Source of the DNA: an uncultured Cellulomonas sp.
GTDB taxonomy: Bacteria; Actinomycetota; Actinomycetes; Actinomycetales; Cellulomonadaceae
Reading direction: 5' to 3'
DNA: 64,000 nt
NCBI RefSeq assembly: GCF_947494015.1
Contig: NZ_CANLTL010000012.1
Coordinates: forward strand, 1-64,000
The translations under genes were made by a program, and so were the position numbers. Shown here piece by piece: positions 42,406 to 51,451 of this stretch. The notes beneath the pieces were generated by a model. The model did no database searches. It was not told the origin of the DNA and saw only the letters and a program-made list of their open reading frames with translations. Numbering within the stretch: position 1 is the first letter of the stretch; every line of letters begins with the position of its first letter.

Positions 42406-43262
42406 CGCAGCACCCGGGCCTCGTCCGGCAGCCGACCGATCCGGAGCATGAGCTGGTAGGCGAGCACGGAGCACCCGCCGCCGACCAGCAGCACGGCGGC
42501 CCCGGCCACCGAGTTGAACGAGTCGGCGGCCTCCGGGCGACTGGCCAGCAGGGCGAGCACGATCCACGGCGCGGCCACCGCGAGGCGCGCGGCGTTGACG
42601 GTCCAGCCCTGCCGCGCCTCGAGCTCTCCGCGGGTGCGCGCGTCCTCCCGCAGGAACGCGGACAGCGTGCGCAGCAGCCGCCCCAGGTCGGTGCCGCCGA
42701 CGTCGCGCGTGATCCGCAGCGCCTCGACGATCCGGTCGGCCACGGGGTCGGCGAGCCGCTCCTTGAGCGCGTCGAGGCAGTCGGTGAAGCGACCGGTCGC
42801 GCGGTAGTCCTCGGCGAAGGCCCGGAACGCCTCCCGGAGCTCGACCGGCCCGCGGTCGCCGAGCTGTCCCACCGCCTCCGGGAGCGACAGCCCGGCACGG
42901 ACGCCGGAGGCCAGGTGGTCGACGACCTCGGGCCACACGTCGCGCAGCGCGGTGCGCCGCCGGCGGGCACGCGAGCGGACCAGCGCACCGGGTGCCGCGC
43001 CCGCGATCGCCGCGAAGCAGGCCGCGACCGCGGGAGCCCGGGTGACGGCGGACACCCCGAGCCCGACGAGCAGCGCCGTCACGACGCTCGCCCCGATCAG
43101 CGCGGTGGGGGTCACCGCCGGTGCACCGGCCTGCACCAGCACGTCCTGGACGCGTTCGGACCAGCCGTCCCGGCGGCGCGGGCGGGGCGGCGTCGGCGGC
43201 CAGCAGGACCACCACACGCAGAACAGGCCCGCCCCGAGCAGCAGTCCGGCCACCACACCCAC
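42402..43262 (-). CDS. tadB: Tad inner-membrane platform protein TadB
   Basis: A 286-residue membrane protein with N-terminal hydrophobic helices, a central GspF/T2SF domain (WPEVVDHLASGVRAGLSLPEAVGQLGDRGPVELREAFRAFAEDY...DALKERLADPVADRIVEAL) and C-terminal helices. GTG 43262 lies just after the tadA stop with GAGGGG upstream. Partner of TadC and TadA in Flp pilus assembly. Confidence 0.9.
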   Translation of the reverse strand: MGVVAGLLLGAGLFCVWWSCWPPTPPRPRRRDGWSERVQDVLVQAGAPAVTPTALIGASVVTALLVGLGVSAVTRAPAVAACFAAIAGAAPGALVRSRARRRRTALRDVWPEVVDHLASGVRAGLSLPEAVGQLGDRGPVELREAFRAFAEDYRATGRFTDCLDALKERLADPVADRIVEALRITRDVGGTDLGRLLRTLSAFLREDARTRGELEARQGWTVNAARLAVAAPWIVLALLASRPEAADSFNSVAGAAVLLVGGGCSVLAYQLMLRIGRLPDEARVLR

Positions 43263-43273
43263 GACGAGGCCCC

Positions 43274-44500
43274 TCAGTGCCCGGACCGCAGGAGCGCGGG
43301 CAGGTCGATCCCGGCGCGGGCGAAGCGGTCCGGGCGCGGCGGGTAGCCGTCACCGCGGACCAGGTCCTCGCCGCTGAGGTGGAACAGGTCCGCGGTCTCC
43401 ACGACGCCGGCCTCCACCCGTCCGGGGACACCGATCACCTCGCGCACCCGCCGCCGGCCGTGGTGGTCCACACCCAGGTGCACCACGAGGTCGATGGCGG
43501 ACGCGACCGTCGGCACCACGAACCGGTCGGAGATGTTCTCCCCGGCCAGCAGCGGCAGCGTGCAGATCTTCGTCAGGGCCTCGCGCGCGCTGTTGGCGTG
43601 CAGCGTCGACATGCCGGGCACACCCGCGTTCAGCGCCACCAGCAGGTCCAGGCTCTCTGCCTCCCGCACCTCGCCCACGAGGATGCGGTCCGGCCGCATC
43701 CGCAGCGCCTCCTTGACCAGCCGGCGCAGGGTGATCTCGCCCGTGCCTTCCAGGCTCGGCTGGCGGCACTGCAGCGCGATGACGTCCCGGTGCTCGATCC
43801 GGAGCTCGAAGACCTCCTCGCAGGTGATGATCCGCTCGCGCGGGGTGATCGCGCCGGCGAGCGCGTTCAGCATCGTGGTCTTGCCGCTCTGGGTGGCCCC
43901 GGCCACCAGGACGTTGAGGCCGACGGCGACGGCGGCGTCGAGGAACGCCGCCGCGTGCGCGGTCAGCGAGCCGAGGGCGACGAGATCCTGCAGGCGGCTG
44001 GCGCGGACCACGTGCTTGCGGATGTTGACCGCCCAGTGGCGGCGGGTGACGTCCGGGATCACGACGTGCAGCCGCTCGCCGTTCGGCAGGCACGCGTCGA
44101 CGAACGGGCTGGACAGGTCCAGCCGGCGCCCGGACGACTTGAGCATCTGCTCGACGAGGTCGCGGACCTGCACCTCGGTGAGGATCGTCGAGGTCAGCTC
44201 GGCGTGCCCGCGGCGGGCCACGAAGACCTGCGCCGGGGCGTTGATCCAGATCTCCTCGACCTCGTCGTCGTCGAGGTACCGCTGCAGCGGGCCGAGCCCC
44301 GCGACGGCGTCGACCACGGCCTTGGAGGCGGCGGTGACGTCCACCAGCGGCGGCACCGCACCCAGCAGCGACCGCTCGTCGTAGTCGGCGACGACCGCCG
44401 AGACGAGGTCCCGCACGCCCTGGTGATCCCGGACGGGATCCAGGCCACGGCGACGGATGAGCTCGCGCACCTCGGACTCGAGGATGGCGACACCGTCCAT
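43274..44500 (-). CDS. tadA: Tad pilus assembly ATPase TadA/CpaF
   Basis: A 408-residue hexameric secretion ATPase: an N-terminal helical domain, Walker A GATQSGKTT (201-209), Asp box ERIITCEEVFEL, Walker B RMRPDRILVGEVRE and His box STLHANSARE. It powers Flp pilus assembly or secretion through TadB/TadC. First gene of the cluster. TadZ/CpaE and secretin-type genes are not seen, as expected for a monoderm. The start at 44500 precedes a ~250-base leader region shared divergently with the gene at 44748. Confidence 0.93.
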   Translation of the reverse strand: MDGVAILESEVRELIRRRGLDPVRDHQGVRDLVSAVVADYDERSLLGAVPPLVDVTAASKAVVDAVAGLGPLQRYLDDDEVEEIWINAPAQVFVARRGHAELTSTILTEVQVRDLVEQMLKSSGRRLDLSSPFVDACLPNGERLHVVIPDVTRRHWAVNIRKHVVRASRLQDLVALGSLTAHAAAFLDAAVAVGLNVLVAGATQSGKTTMLNALAGAITPRERIITCEEVFELRIEHRDVIALQCRQPSLEGTGEITLRRLVKEALRMRPDRILVGEVREAESLDLLVALNAGVPGMSTLHANSAREALTKICTLPLLAGENISDRFVVPTVASAIDLVVHLGVDHHGRRRVREVIGVPGRVEAGVVETADLFHLSGEDLVRGDGYPPRPDRFARAGIDLPALLRSGH

Positions 44501-44702
44501 GTGGCCCCCTGTGGCAGCCGTGCCCAGCGTGAGAGTGCCGAGAGTAGGGCAGCGTCGACCCGCCGCGGGGGCGGTTGTGGAGAAGTCCTCCGGACCGGTG
44601 ACAGCCGGTCATGGCCGCAGCGACTGACCGGCCCGGGTCCGCCCTCCCACCGGGCGCCGGGGCCGGGGGCTCCCTACGGTGGGGCGGGTCCACGCGCGCC
44701 AG

Positions 44703-44732
44703 CCACGCCACGCCACGCCACGCCACGCCACG
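44703..44732 (+). repeat. CCACG x6 tandem repeat in a 5' leader
   Basis: Six perfect copies of CCACG end directly at the ribosome site CAGGAGG of the gene starting at 44748. Five-base units can gain or lose copies by slippage. Here that would change spacing upstream of the ribosome site rather than a reading frame. Confidence 0.9.
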
Positions 44733-44747
44733 CAGGAGGATCACCCG

Positions 44748-45110
44748 ATGAGCGAGACCGACGCGCACCTGACCGGACCGGCCGAGCGGCTGGAGACGGC
44801 CGACCACCGGGCCGCCCGGGACTCCGGCGACCGTCAGCCCGGCGTCGCGGCCCCGGCGGGGGACGGTCCGGGCCGGTACGAGGTGTTCGTCAAGCGCACC
44901 ACCGTCCAGGACGTGCGCCACGTCGTGGAGGCGCCCGACCCGGAGGCCGCCGTCGCGGCCGCGCAGGCCCGGTCTCAGGCGGCCGGTCCGGCCGCCGAGG
45001 AGGTCACCGGCACCGAGCAGCTGTACATGTGGGACACCGCGCAGGTGTACGGGCTCCGTGAGACCGCCGAGGGCGCGCTGCCGGCGGGCCTGGAGAACGA
45101 GGCGCTGTAG
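44748..45110 (+). CDS. Hypothetical protein (120 aa)
   Basis: ATG 44748 has AGGAGG at good spacing, so it is very likely expressed. The first ~45 residues are polar and disordered. The second half, RYEVFVKRTTVQDVRHVVEAPDPEAAVAAAQARSQ ... EQLYMWDTAQVYGLRE, suggests a small alpha/beta fold weakly reminiscent of PaaB-like proteins, but I would not assign it. It is followed 17 bases later by the diacylglycerol-kinase-family gene. Confidence 0.6.
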   Translation: MSETDAHLTGPAERLETADHRAARDSGDRQPGVAAPAGDGPGRYEVFVKRTTVQDVRHVVEAPDPEAAVAAAQARSQAAGPAAEEVTGTEQLYMWDTAQVYGLRETAEGALPAGLENEAL

Positions 45111-45127
45111 CGAGCCGAGGAGGTCCC

Positions 45128-45550
45128 GTGGCCGACGGCGCGACCCCGCAGCCACCCCCTCGTCCGCCGCGCGGCACGGTCCGCCGCGAGCTGGCGAGCT
45201 TCGGGTGGGCGCTGCGCGGACTTCGGGCGGCCCTGGCCACCGAGCGGCACCTGCGCTTCCACGCTCTCGCGACGGTGGTCGTCGTGGTGCTCGCGGTCGT
45301 GCTGCCGCTGGCGGCGTGGGAGCGGGTGACCCTCGGGCTCGCGATCGGGCTGGTGTGGGTGGCCGAGCTGGTCAACACCGCGCTGGAGTCCCTCGTGGAC
45401 CTCGTGCAGCCGGAGCACCACCCGGTCGCGGGCCGGGTCAAGGACGTGGCCGCCGGTGCGGTCCTCGTCGCCGCGGTCGTGGCCGTCGGCGTGGGGGTCG
45501 CCGTCGTCGGACCTGCGCTGCTCCGAGCTGCTGCGGCCACCGCGCGGTGA
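45128..45550 (+). CDS. Diacylglycerol kinase/undecaprenol kinase family protein
   Basis: A 140-residue integral membrane protein of DgkA type: FGWALRGLRAALATERHLRFHALA, then VWVAELVNTALESLVDLV with the conserved E-x2-NTA-x-E-x2-VD active-site motif, then HPVAGRVKDVAAGAVLVAAV. Three membrane helices. It phosphorylates undecaprenol or diacylglycerol, recycling lipid carrier. GTG 45128 follows GAGGAGG. Confidence 0.87.
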   Translation: MADGATPQPPPRPPRGTVRRELASFGWALRGLRAALATERHLRFHALATVVVVVLAVVLPLAAWERVTLGLAIGLVWVAELVNTALESLVDLVQPEHHPVAGRVKDVAAGAVLVAAVVAVGVGVAVVGPALLRAAAATAR

Positions 45551-45597
45551 CCGACGACCCCGAGCCGTCGGGTCGGCGATCGGAGCCCGACGACCGG

Positions 45598-45876
45598 TCA
45601 GAACCGGAACGGGATGGGGATCGGCCCGCAGCAGCACACGCCGCGCACGTCCGAGGCCATCAGCATCGTCGCCGCGGTGTAGCAGGCCGCGAAGCGCCGC
45701 ACGGTGGGGCCGACGCCGCGCACGACGCCGCGTCGCCGGACGATCGCGCGCACCTCCGCCGAGCAGGACGTGCCGCCGTGCGCGACCCGGTGTGCGCAGC
45801 TGTACCCCTTCCGCGGGGACAGGCGCTGCTGGTAGCTCTCGATGGCGACGTCGACCGCACGGCTCAGGGGGCTCAT
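45598..45876 (-). CDS. YidD-like membrane protein insertion efficiency factor
   Basis: A 92-residue protein with the YidD pattern: AIESYQQRLSPRKGYSCAHRVAHGGTSCSAEVRAIVRRRGVVRG. It ends in CCCGPIPIPFRF, an extension with three adjacent cysteines not in typical YidD. Usually yidD sits with rnpA and yidC near the origin. This is a stand-alone copy, possibly a paralogue. Amphipathic, peripheral to the inner membrane. Confidence 0.7.
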   Translation of the reverse strand: MSPLSRAVDVAIESYQQRLSPRKGYSCAHRVAHGGTSCSAEVRAIVRRRGVVRGVGPTVRRFAACYTAATMLMASDVRGVCCCGPIPIPFRF

Positions 45877-45983
45877 GCCGGCACACGCTAGAGGCGGGCC
45901 CGGCGCCCCGCCCGGCGAGGCCGCGACGCAGCCTCGGCGCGCCCACCGCGCGCCGATCGTCGTGCCGGAGGGTCACCACTACC

Positions 45984-46904
45984 GTGTCGCAGGTGACCAC
46001 GACAGCTCCCACCGGGACCCAGTACCGCATCCGTCACGGCGAGCACGCCGCCACGATCACCGAGGTCGGCGCGTACCTGCGCGAGTACGCCGTCGGTGAC
46101 CGCGACGTCATCCACCCCTTCCCCGAGGACAGCCTGCCGCCGGCCGGCAACGGCGGCGTCCTCGTCCCGTGGCCCAACCGGCTGCGCGACGGGAAGTACA
46201 CCTACGAGGGCGTGGAGTACCAGCTGCCGATCACCGAGCCCGAGCGCGGCACGGCGCTGCACGGCCTCGCGCTCTGGCAGCGCTGGACGGTCACCGAGCA
46301 CACCGAGTCCGCCGTCACGCTCGAGCTGCCGCTGGTGCCCACGCCCGGCTACCCCTTCCCCGTGCGCTTCGCCCTCACCTACTCCCTGTCCGACGGCGGC
46401 CTGATGGTGCACCTCGTCGCCGCGAACGAGGGCACGCGGACCGCGCCCTACGGCGTCGGGTTCCACCCGTGGCTGTCCCCCGGCGGCGCCGACCTGGACG
46501 ACTGCACGCTGCGGATGGACGCCGCGACCCGCGTGACGGTCGACGACCGGCTGCTGCCGGACGGCACCGAGCCGGCCCAGGGGCCGCTGGACTTCCGCAC
46601 GCCGTCGACCCTGCGCGGGGTGGCCCTCGACGACGCCTACGTCGACGTGAGCCGCGATGAGCAGGGGCTGGCGTGGATCCAGCTCGCCGCCCCGGACGGC
46701 CGCACGGCCGCGGTCTGGATGGACGAGTCGATGGACACCTTCCAGGTGTGCACGGGCGACGAGCTGGTCCCGGCGGCCAACCGCACCGGCGTCGCCGCCG
46801 AGCCGATGAGCTGCATCGCCGACGCCTTCAACTCCGGCGACCGGCTCGTGCACCTGCAGCCGGGTGCGCGGCACGAGGTGACCTGGGGCGCCACGCTGCT
46901 GTGA
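45984..46904 (+). CDS. Aldose 1-epimerase family protein
   Basis: About 306 residues in the galactose-mutarotase beta-sandwich: NGGVLVPWPNRLRDGKYTYEGVEYQLPITEPERGTALHGL (substrate Arg and His), NEGTRTAPYGVGFHPWLS (catalytic His) and PMSCIADAFNSGDRLVHLQPG near the end. Interconverts sugar anomers. GTG 45984 follows GGAGGG; GTG 45993 is an alternative. No sugar pathway genes flank it. Confidence 0.88.
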   Translation: MSQVTTTAPTGTQYRIRHGEHAATITEVGAYLREYAVGDRDVIHPFPEDSLPPAGNGGVLVPWPNRLRDGKYTYEGVEYQLPITEPERGTALHGLALWQRWTVTEHTESAVTLELPLVPTPGYPFPVRFALTYSLSDGGLMVHLVAANEGTRTAPYGVGFHPWLSPGGADLDDCTLRMDAATRVTVDDRLLPDGTEPAQGPLDFRTPSTLRGVALDDAYVDVSRDEQGLAWIQLAAPDGRTAAVWMDESMDTFQVCTGDELVPAANRTGVAAEPMSCIADAFNSGDRLVHLQPGARHEVTWGATLL

Positions 46905-47006
46905 GTCCGGGCCGGCCGGGCCGGCGGGCGTCGGGTCCGCCGGCCAGCCGGCGGGCGGCTGGATAGGTCGGCCGGCCTCGCGCCAGCCGGTGGCCGGGTC
47001 CGCCGG

Positions 47007-47831
47007 TCAGGAGCTGTAGTACTCGCCGGACTCGATGACGCCGCGGGTGTACTCCCAGTGCCACGGCTCGAACGGCCCGCTGCCGCCCTTCTGCGCCCAG
47101 GCCGGGTTCTCCCAGCCGTACACGGCACCGTTCCCGGTGATCCACTCCCACGCGTCGCCGCGGGTGTCGGCCGGGCACAGGTCGATCGCCAGGCCCCAGC
47201 CGTGGTTGCTGCGCCCCGGGACGGCCGCGAGGCCACCCTTCTTGCGCTTGATGATCCGCTGCTCGGTCAGGGTCCGGTAGCCGTCGGTCACGCACATGTC
47301 GCGGCCGAACCGGGCCCGGAAGGCGACGTTCATCTCGGCCAGCGCTGAGGCGGCGTCGGCCCGCAGCTGGTCCTCGCCGTTCCACAGCAGGCACAGGTCG
47401 TCGGTGTCCAGCTGTCCGTTCGCGCCCGACGGACGCGCCGACCCGTCGCAGCCGGGCAGCGGCTCCCGCGCCTGCGACCGGCTCGCGGCCGAGAACGCGG
47501 AGCGCGCGACCGGGACGGTGCTCGCGGCGATCGCCGACGGCGGGACCACGTCGACGGTCGTGGAGGTCAGCGCCTCGACCGTCGAGGGCAGGTCCACGGC
47601 GACGGCGGCGGCCACGGCGGCGTTGGCGACGTAGGTGCCGTTGCCCGGCTGCACGTTGTCCGTCAGCGGCAGGACGATCGTGGTGCCGGCGAGCGCGGCC
47701 AGCACGCCCCCGCGGATCACCCAGCGGCCGGTGACCGGGCGGGCGGCCTTGCGCGTGGACAGCTCCGCCTCGCGGCGGGCTCGACGCGACTGGGGGACCA
47801 CCGGTGCCTGCGCGCGCTGGGGACCCACCAC
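47007..47831 (-). CDS. VanY-like D-alanyl-D-alanine carboxypeptidase (M15B), membrane-anchored
   Basis: About 274 residues. It has a basic N-terminus, one membrane helix (VLAALAGTTIVLPL), an Ala/Thr/Val-rich linker, and a C-terminal VanY/M15 domain with VTDGYRTLTEQ, SNHGWGLAIDL (zinc His and Asp) and FEPWHWEY (catalytic Glu and zinc His). It should trim the terminal D-Ala from peptidoglycan stem peptides outside the cell. The start is uncertain: GTG 47831 has GGAGG very close, and in-frame GTG codons lie further upstream. Confidence 0.82.
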   Translation of the reverse strand: MVGPQRAQAPVVPQSRRARREAELSTRKAARPVTGRWVIRGGVLAALAGTTIVLPLTDNVQPGNGTYVANAAVAAAVAVDLPSTVEALTSTTVDVVPPSAIAASTVPVARSAFSAASRSQAREPLPGCDGSARPSGANGQLDTDDLCLLWNGEDQLRADAASALAEMNVAFRARFGRDMCVTDGYRTLTEQRIIKRKKGGLAAVPGRSNHGWGLAIDLCPADTRGDAWEWITGNGAVYGWENPAWAQKGGSGPFEPWHWEYTRGVIESGEYYSS

Positions 47832-48093
47832 ACCTCCGGAGCGCTCGCCTGTGGACCTGTCAAAGGGGACCGCCGCAGGGCCCCGGCGGCTGTGCCGGGT
47901 CCTGCGCGTGGCGGTCACGAAACCATAACGGACGATCCGGGCACCACCAAGCCGGTGATCAGGGCCCGCTGGGGACGCGACGCCGTCGCTGGCGGCCGGG
48001 GGTCGACCGCCTCCGCTGGGCGCAGCGCTCAGTGCCTCCACCCGCCCCGGCGGGCACGCTCCACGAGCCCGCCCCGCCGGCTCCCCCGACGCC

Positions 48094-49158
48094 TCAGTGC
48101 GCCGGGTCGCGCTGCATCATGTCGCGGACCTCACCCACGAGCTCCTCGAGGATGTCCTCGAGGAACACCACGCCGACGCACCGGCCGCCGTCGTCGACCC
48201 GCGCGAGGTGCACACCGCTGCGCTGCATGACCGCCAGGGCGTCCTCGACCTCCGCCTCGGGGCCGACCGACGCCAGCGCGCGGACCCGCCAGCGGGGCAC
48301 CGGCAGGCTGCGCTCGCGCTCGTCGGCGTACAGGACATCCTTCAGGTGCAGGTAACCGGCCACGTCGGGGACCGGGGTCCCGTCGGCGGCCGGCGCGGTG
48401 GCGACCGGGAACCGGCTGTAGCCGGTCCGCGCGACCAGCCGCTCGACGTCCTCGGGGGTCGCGTCGGGCGGCAGGGTCAGCAGCCGCCCGATCGGCACCA
48501 TGACGTCCCCGGCGGTGCGGTCGGAGAACTCCAGCGCGCCGGCCAGCAGGCCCTGGGCGTCCTCGAGCAGCCCCTCCGCCTGGGAGGCCTCGACGATGGA
48601 CTGCACCTCCTGGGCGGTGAAGGCCGAGACGATCTCGTCCTTCGGCTCGACACCGACCGAGCGCAGCACATGGTTCGCGACCCAGTTGAGCGCCGTGATG
48701 ATCGGCTTGACCACCCTCGACAGCCACACCAGCGGCGGACCGAACCACATGACCGCACGGTCCGGACCAGCCACCGCGAGGTTCTTGGGCACCATCTCGC
48801 CGAGCACCACGTGCAGGTACACCACCACGACCAGCGCGACGACGAACGCGATCGGGTGGGTCAGCGCGGGACTCGCCCCCAACGCGTGCAGCGGGCCCTC
48901 GATGAGGTGCGCCAGCGCCGGCTCGGCGATGACCCCCAGGCTCGTGGAGCACACGGTGACGCCCAGCTGGGCGCAGGCGAGCATGAGCGACACGTGCTCC
49001 ATCGCCCACAGCACCGTGCGGGCTCGGCGGTCCCCCGCCTCGGCGAGCGGTTCGATCGACGACCGGCGCGCGGACAGGATCGCGAACTCCGCGCCGACGA
49101 AGAAGGCGTTGCCGGCGAGCAGCAGCACGCCGAGCAGCAGGGCGGTCGTGCTGCTCAC
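48094..49158 (-). CDS. CNNM/HlyC-CorC family membrane protein with CBS domains (1)
   Basis: A 354-residue protein: an N-terminal CNNM domain with four membrane segments (ALLLGVLLLAGNAFFVGAEFAILSARRS, ... LACAQLGVTVCSTSLGVIAEP) and a CBS pair (DVMVPIGRLLTLPPDATPEDVERLVARTGYSRFPV ... FLEDILEELVGEV). It lacks the C-terminal CorC transporter-associated domain present in its neighbour. The family is implicated in magnesium or cation homeostasis. GTG 49158 overlaps the upstream stop as GTGA. Confidence 0.9.
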   Translation of the reverse strand: MSSTTALLLGVLLLAGNAFFVGAEFAILSARRSSIEPLAEAGDRRARTVLWAMEHVSLMLACAQLGVTVCSTSLGVIAEPALAHLIEGPLHALGASPALTHPIAFVVALVVVVYLHVVLGEMVPKNLAVAGPDRAVMWFGPPLVWLSRVVKPIITALNWVANHVLRSVGVEPKDEIVSAFTAQEVQSIVEASQAEGLLEDAQGLLAGALEFSDRTAGDVMVPIGRLLTLPPDATPEDVERLVARTGYSRFPVATAPAADGTPVPDVAGYLHLKDVLYADERERSLPVPRWRVRALASVGPEAEVEDALAVMQRSGVHLARVDDGGRCVGVVFLEDILEELVGEVRDMMQRDPAH

Positions 49159-50465
49159 TCGTCCTCCTCCGTGCGGGCGACCACGCGCACACGCTCGACC
49201 CGTCGTCCGGCCATCTGGTCCACCACGACCCGGACGCCGGGCACGTCCACCTCGTCGCCGACGGCGGGGATGCGGCCCAGCTGCGCCATCACCAGCCCGC
49301 CGACCGTCTCGTAGGGGCCGTCGTCCGGCAGGACCAGCGCGGTGACCTCCTCGACCTCGTCCGGGCGCAGCCCGCCGGGCAGCGACCAGGACCCGTCGAC
49401 CAGCCGGGCGGTGCCGGCGCGCCGACGGTCGTGCTCGTCGGACACCTCCCCGACGATCTCCTCCACGACGTCCTCGAACGTCACCACCCCGGCCGTGCCG
49501 CCGTACTCGTCCACCACGACCGCCATCTGCAGCCCGAGCTCGCGCAGCTCCACCAGCAGCGGTCCGAGCCGCACGGTCTCGGGCACGCGTGGCGCCTCCA
49601 CCATGAGCGCCGCGGCGGGCACCTCGGCGCGCCGCTCGTAGGGCACCGCGACCGCCCGACGCAGGTTGACCAGCCCGACGATGTCGTCGCGGGATTCGTC
49701 GATGACGGGGAACCGCGAGTGACCGGTCTGGCGGGCCTTGGCGACGACGTCGGCGGCCGTGTCGTCGCGCTCGACGACGACCATGCGCATCCGGTCGGTC
49801 ATGACGTCGACGGCGGTGAGCTCGTCGAGCTCGATGGTGTTGGTCAGCAGCGCCGCGGTGCCCTCGTCGAGCGTCCCGACCTCCGCCGAGCGCCGCACCA
49901 GCGAGGCCAGCTCCTGCGCGGACCGGCCGCCGGACAGCTCCTCGCGCGGCTCGACGCCGATCCGGCGCAGCAGCGCGTTGGCGCTGCCGTTGAAGAAGGA
50001 GATCACCGGCCGCAGGGCGCGGGTGAAGCCGCGCTGCAGCGGTGCGACCGTGCGGGCGGTGGGCATCGGCCGGCTCAGCGCGAAGTTCTTCGGCACCAGC
50101 TCGCCGAACAGCATGGAGAACCCGTTGACCAGGACCGCGGCCACGACCACGGCGATCGCCCCGCCCACCACCTCACCCAGCGGCGAGCTCTGCAGCGGGG
50201 CGCCGATCAGCGCCAGCACCGCGGGCTGGGTGGTGTACCCGAGCAGGATGGTGGTCAGGGTGATCCCGACCTGCGCCCCGGACAGCTCGGTGGACAGGTG
50301 GCGCAGCGCCTTGAGCACCGAGTGCCCGCGGCGGTCACCGGGCTGGGTGCTCTTCTCGACGATCGCGGTGTCCAGCGTGACGAGCGAGAACTCGCTCGCG
50401 ACGAACACCGCGGTCCCCGCGGTGAGCAGCACACCGAGGCCGATCAGCAGCCACTCGGTCAGCAT
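49155..50465 (-). CDS. CNNM/HlyC-CorC family membrane protein with CBS and CorC_HlyC domains (2)
   Basis: A 436-residue protein starting at ATG 50465: a CNNM membrane domain (LLIGLGVLLTAGTAVFVASEFSLVTLD ... SGAQVGITLTTILLGYTTQPAV), CBS repeats (VMTDRMRMVVVERDD ... GHSRFPVID; VVDEYGGTAGVVTFEDVVEEIVGEVSDE) and a C-terminal CorC_HlyC domain (DGSWSLPGGLRPDEVEEV). Translationally coupled to the shorter paralogue, so the two may form a heteromer. Probable cation transport or homeostasis role. Confidence 0.92.
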   Translation of the reverse strand: MLTEWLLIGLGVLLTAGTAVFVASEFSLVTLDTAIVEKSTQPGDRRGHSVLKALRHLSTELSGAQVGITLTTILLGYTTQPAVLALIGAPLQSSPLGEVVGGAIAVVVAAVLVNGFSMLFGELVPKNFALSRPMPTARTVAPLQRGFTRALRPVISFFNGSANALLRRIGVEPREELSGGRSAQELASLVRRSAEVGTLDEGTAALLTNTIELDELTAVDVMTDRMRMVVVERDDTAADVVAKARQTGHSRFPVIDESRDDIVGLVNLRRAVAVPYERRAEVPAAALMVEAPRVPETVRLGPLLVELRELGLQMAVVVDEYGGTAGVVTFEDVVEEIVGEVSDEHDRRRAGTARLVDGSWSLPGGLRPDEVEEVTALVLPDDGPYETVGGLVMAQLGRIPAVGDEVDVPGVRVVVDQMAGRRVERVRVVARTEEDE

Positions 50466-50669
50466 GCACGACCACGGACGGACGCCCAGCGGTGCGACGG
50501 CCGGGACACCGGCGAGGGGAGGGGGGTGACAGTGGAGGGGCCGGCACTGCACGCCGTGGAGGCGTGCCGCCGGCCGCTACTTGAGCTGCTCATGGTGGGC
50601 CAGATGATACGCGGACCGCCGCGGCCACGCGCTGCCGTCCCGGGTGGGCCATGTGCCAGGCTGACGCCC

Positions 50670-51449
50670 ATGGCCGTGACGTCCGCCTCCCCCGCCGTCG
50701 TGCTCGTCGTCGAGGACGAGCCCGCGATCGCCACCGCCGTGGCCAACCGCCTGTCCGCCGAGGGCTGGACGGTCGAGGTGGCCGGTGACGGCCACGCCGG
50801 CGTGGCTGCCGCCTCCCGACTGCGCCCCGGCCTGGTGGTGCTGGACGTCATGCTCCCCGGCATCGACGGGCTCGAGGTGTGCCGCCGCATCCAGGCCGAG
50901 CGGGCCGTGCCGGTGCTCATGCTGACCGCCCGCGACGACGAGACCGACATGCTCATCGGCCTCGGCGTCGGCGCCGACGACTACATGACCAAGCCGTTCT
51001 CGATGCGCGAGCTCGTGGCCCGGTGCAAGGCGCTGCTGCGGCGCAACGAGCGTGCGCTGCAGGCGGCACAGCTGGCCGGGACGGACCGCCAGGAGCCACC
51101 GATCACCATCGGCGACGTGGTGATCGACCGTGCCCAGCGGCGGGTGTCCCGCGGCGCCGAGCAGGTCCACCTGACCCCGACGGAGTTCGACCTGCTGGTC
51201 ACGCTCGCCAGCAGCCCGCGGACCGTGCACACCCGCGAGCGCCTGCTGGCCGAGGTGTGGGACTGGGTCGACGCGAGCGGCACCCGCACCGTCGACTCCC
51301 ACGTCAAGGCGCTGCGGCGCAAGCTCGGCCCGGACCTGGTGCGCACGGTGCACGGGGTCGGGTACGCGTTCGACCCGCCGAGCGGCACGGCCACCGAGGC
51401 GCCCGCCGCGCCGGCCCCCACCCCGCCCGAACGGTCGGCGGAGGGCTGA
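50670..51449 (+). CDS. OmpR-family response regulator
   Basis: A 259-residue protein: a receiver domain with acidic pocket VEDEP, phospho-acceptor Asp59 (LVVLDVMLPG) and Lys108 (YMTKPF), then a winged-helix OmpR domain (HLTPTEFDLLVTLASSPRTVHTRERLLAEVWDW ... VDSHVKALRRKLG ... GVGYAFD). ATG 50670. The Pro/Ala-rich tail is unremarkable. Two bases separate its stop from the histidine kinase start, and the ABC genes follow, so it probably controls this operon in response to envelope or antibiotic stress. Confidence 0.93.
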   Translation: MAVTSASPAVVLVVEDEPAIATAVANRLSAEGWTVEVAGDGHAGVAAASRLRPGLVVLDVMLPGIDGLEVCRRIQAERAVPVLMLTARDDETDMLIGLGVGADDYMTKPFSMRELVARCKALLRRNERALQAAQLAGTDRQEPPITIGDVVIDRAQRRVSRGAEQVHLTPTEFDLLVTLASSPRTVHTRERLLAEVWDWVDASGTRTVDSHVKALRRKLGPDLVRTVHGVGYAFDPPSGTATEAPAAPAPTPPERSAEG

Positions 51450-51451
51450 CC

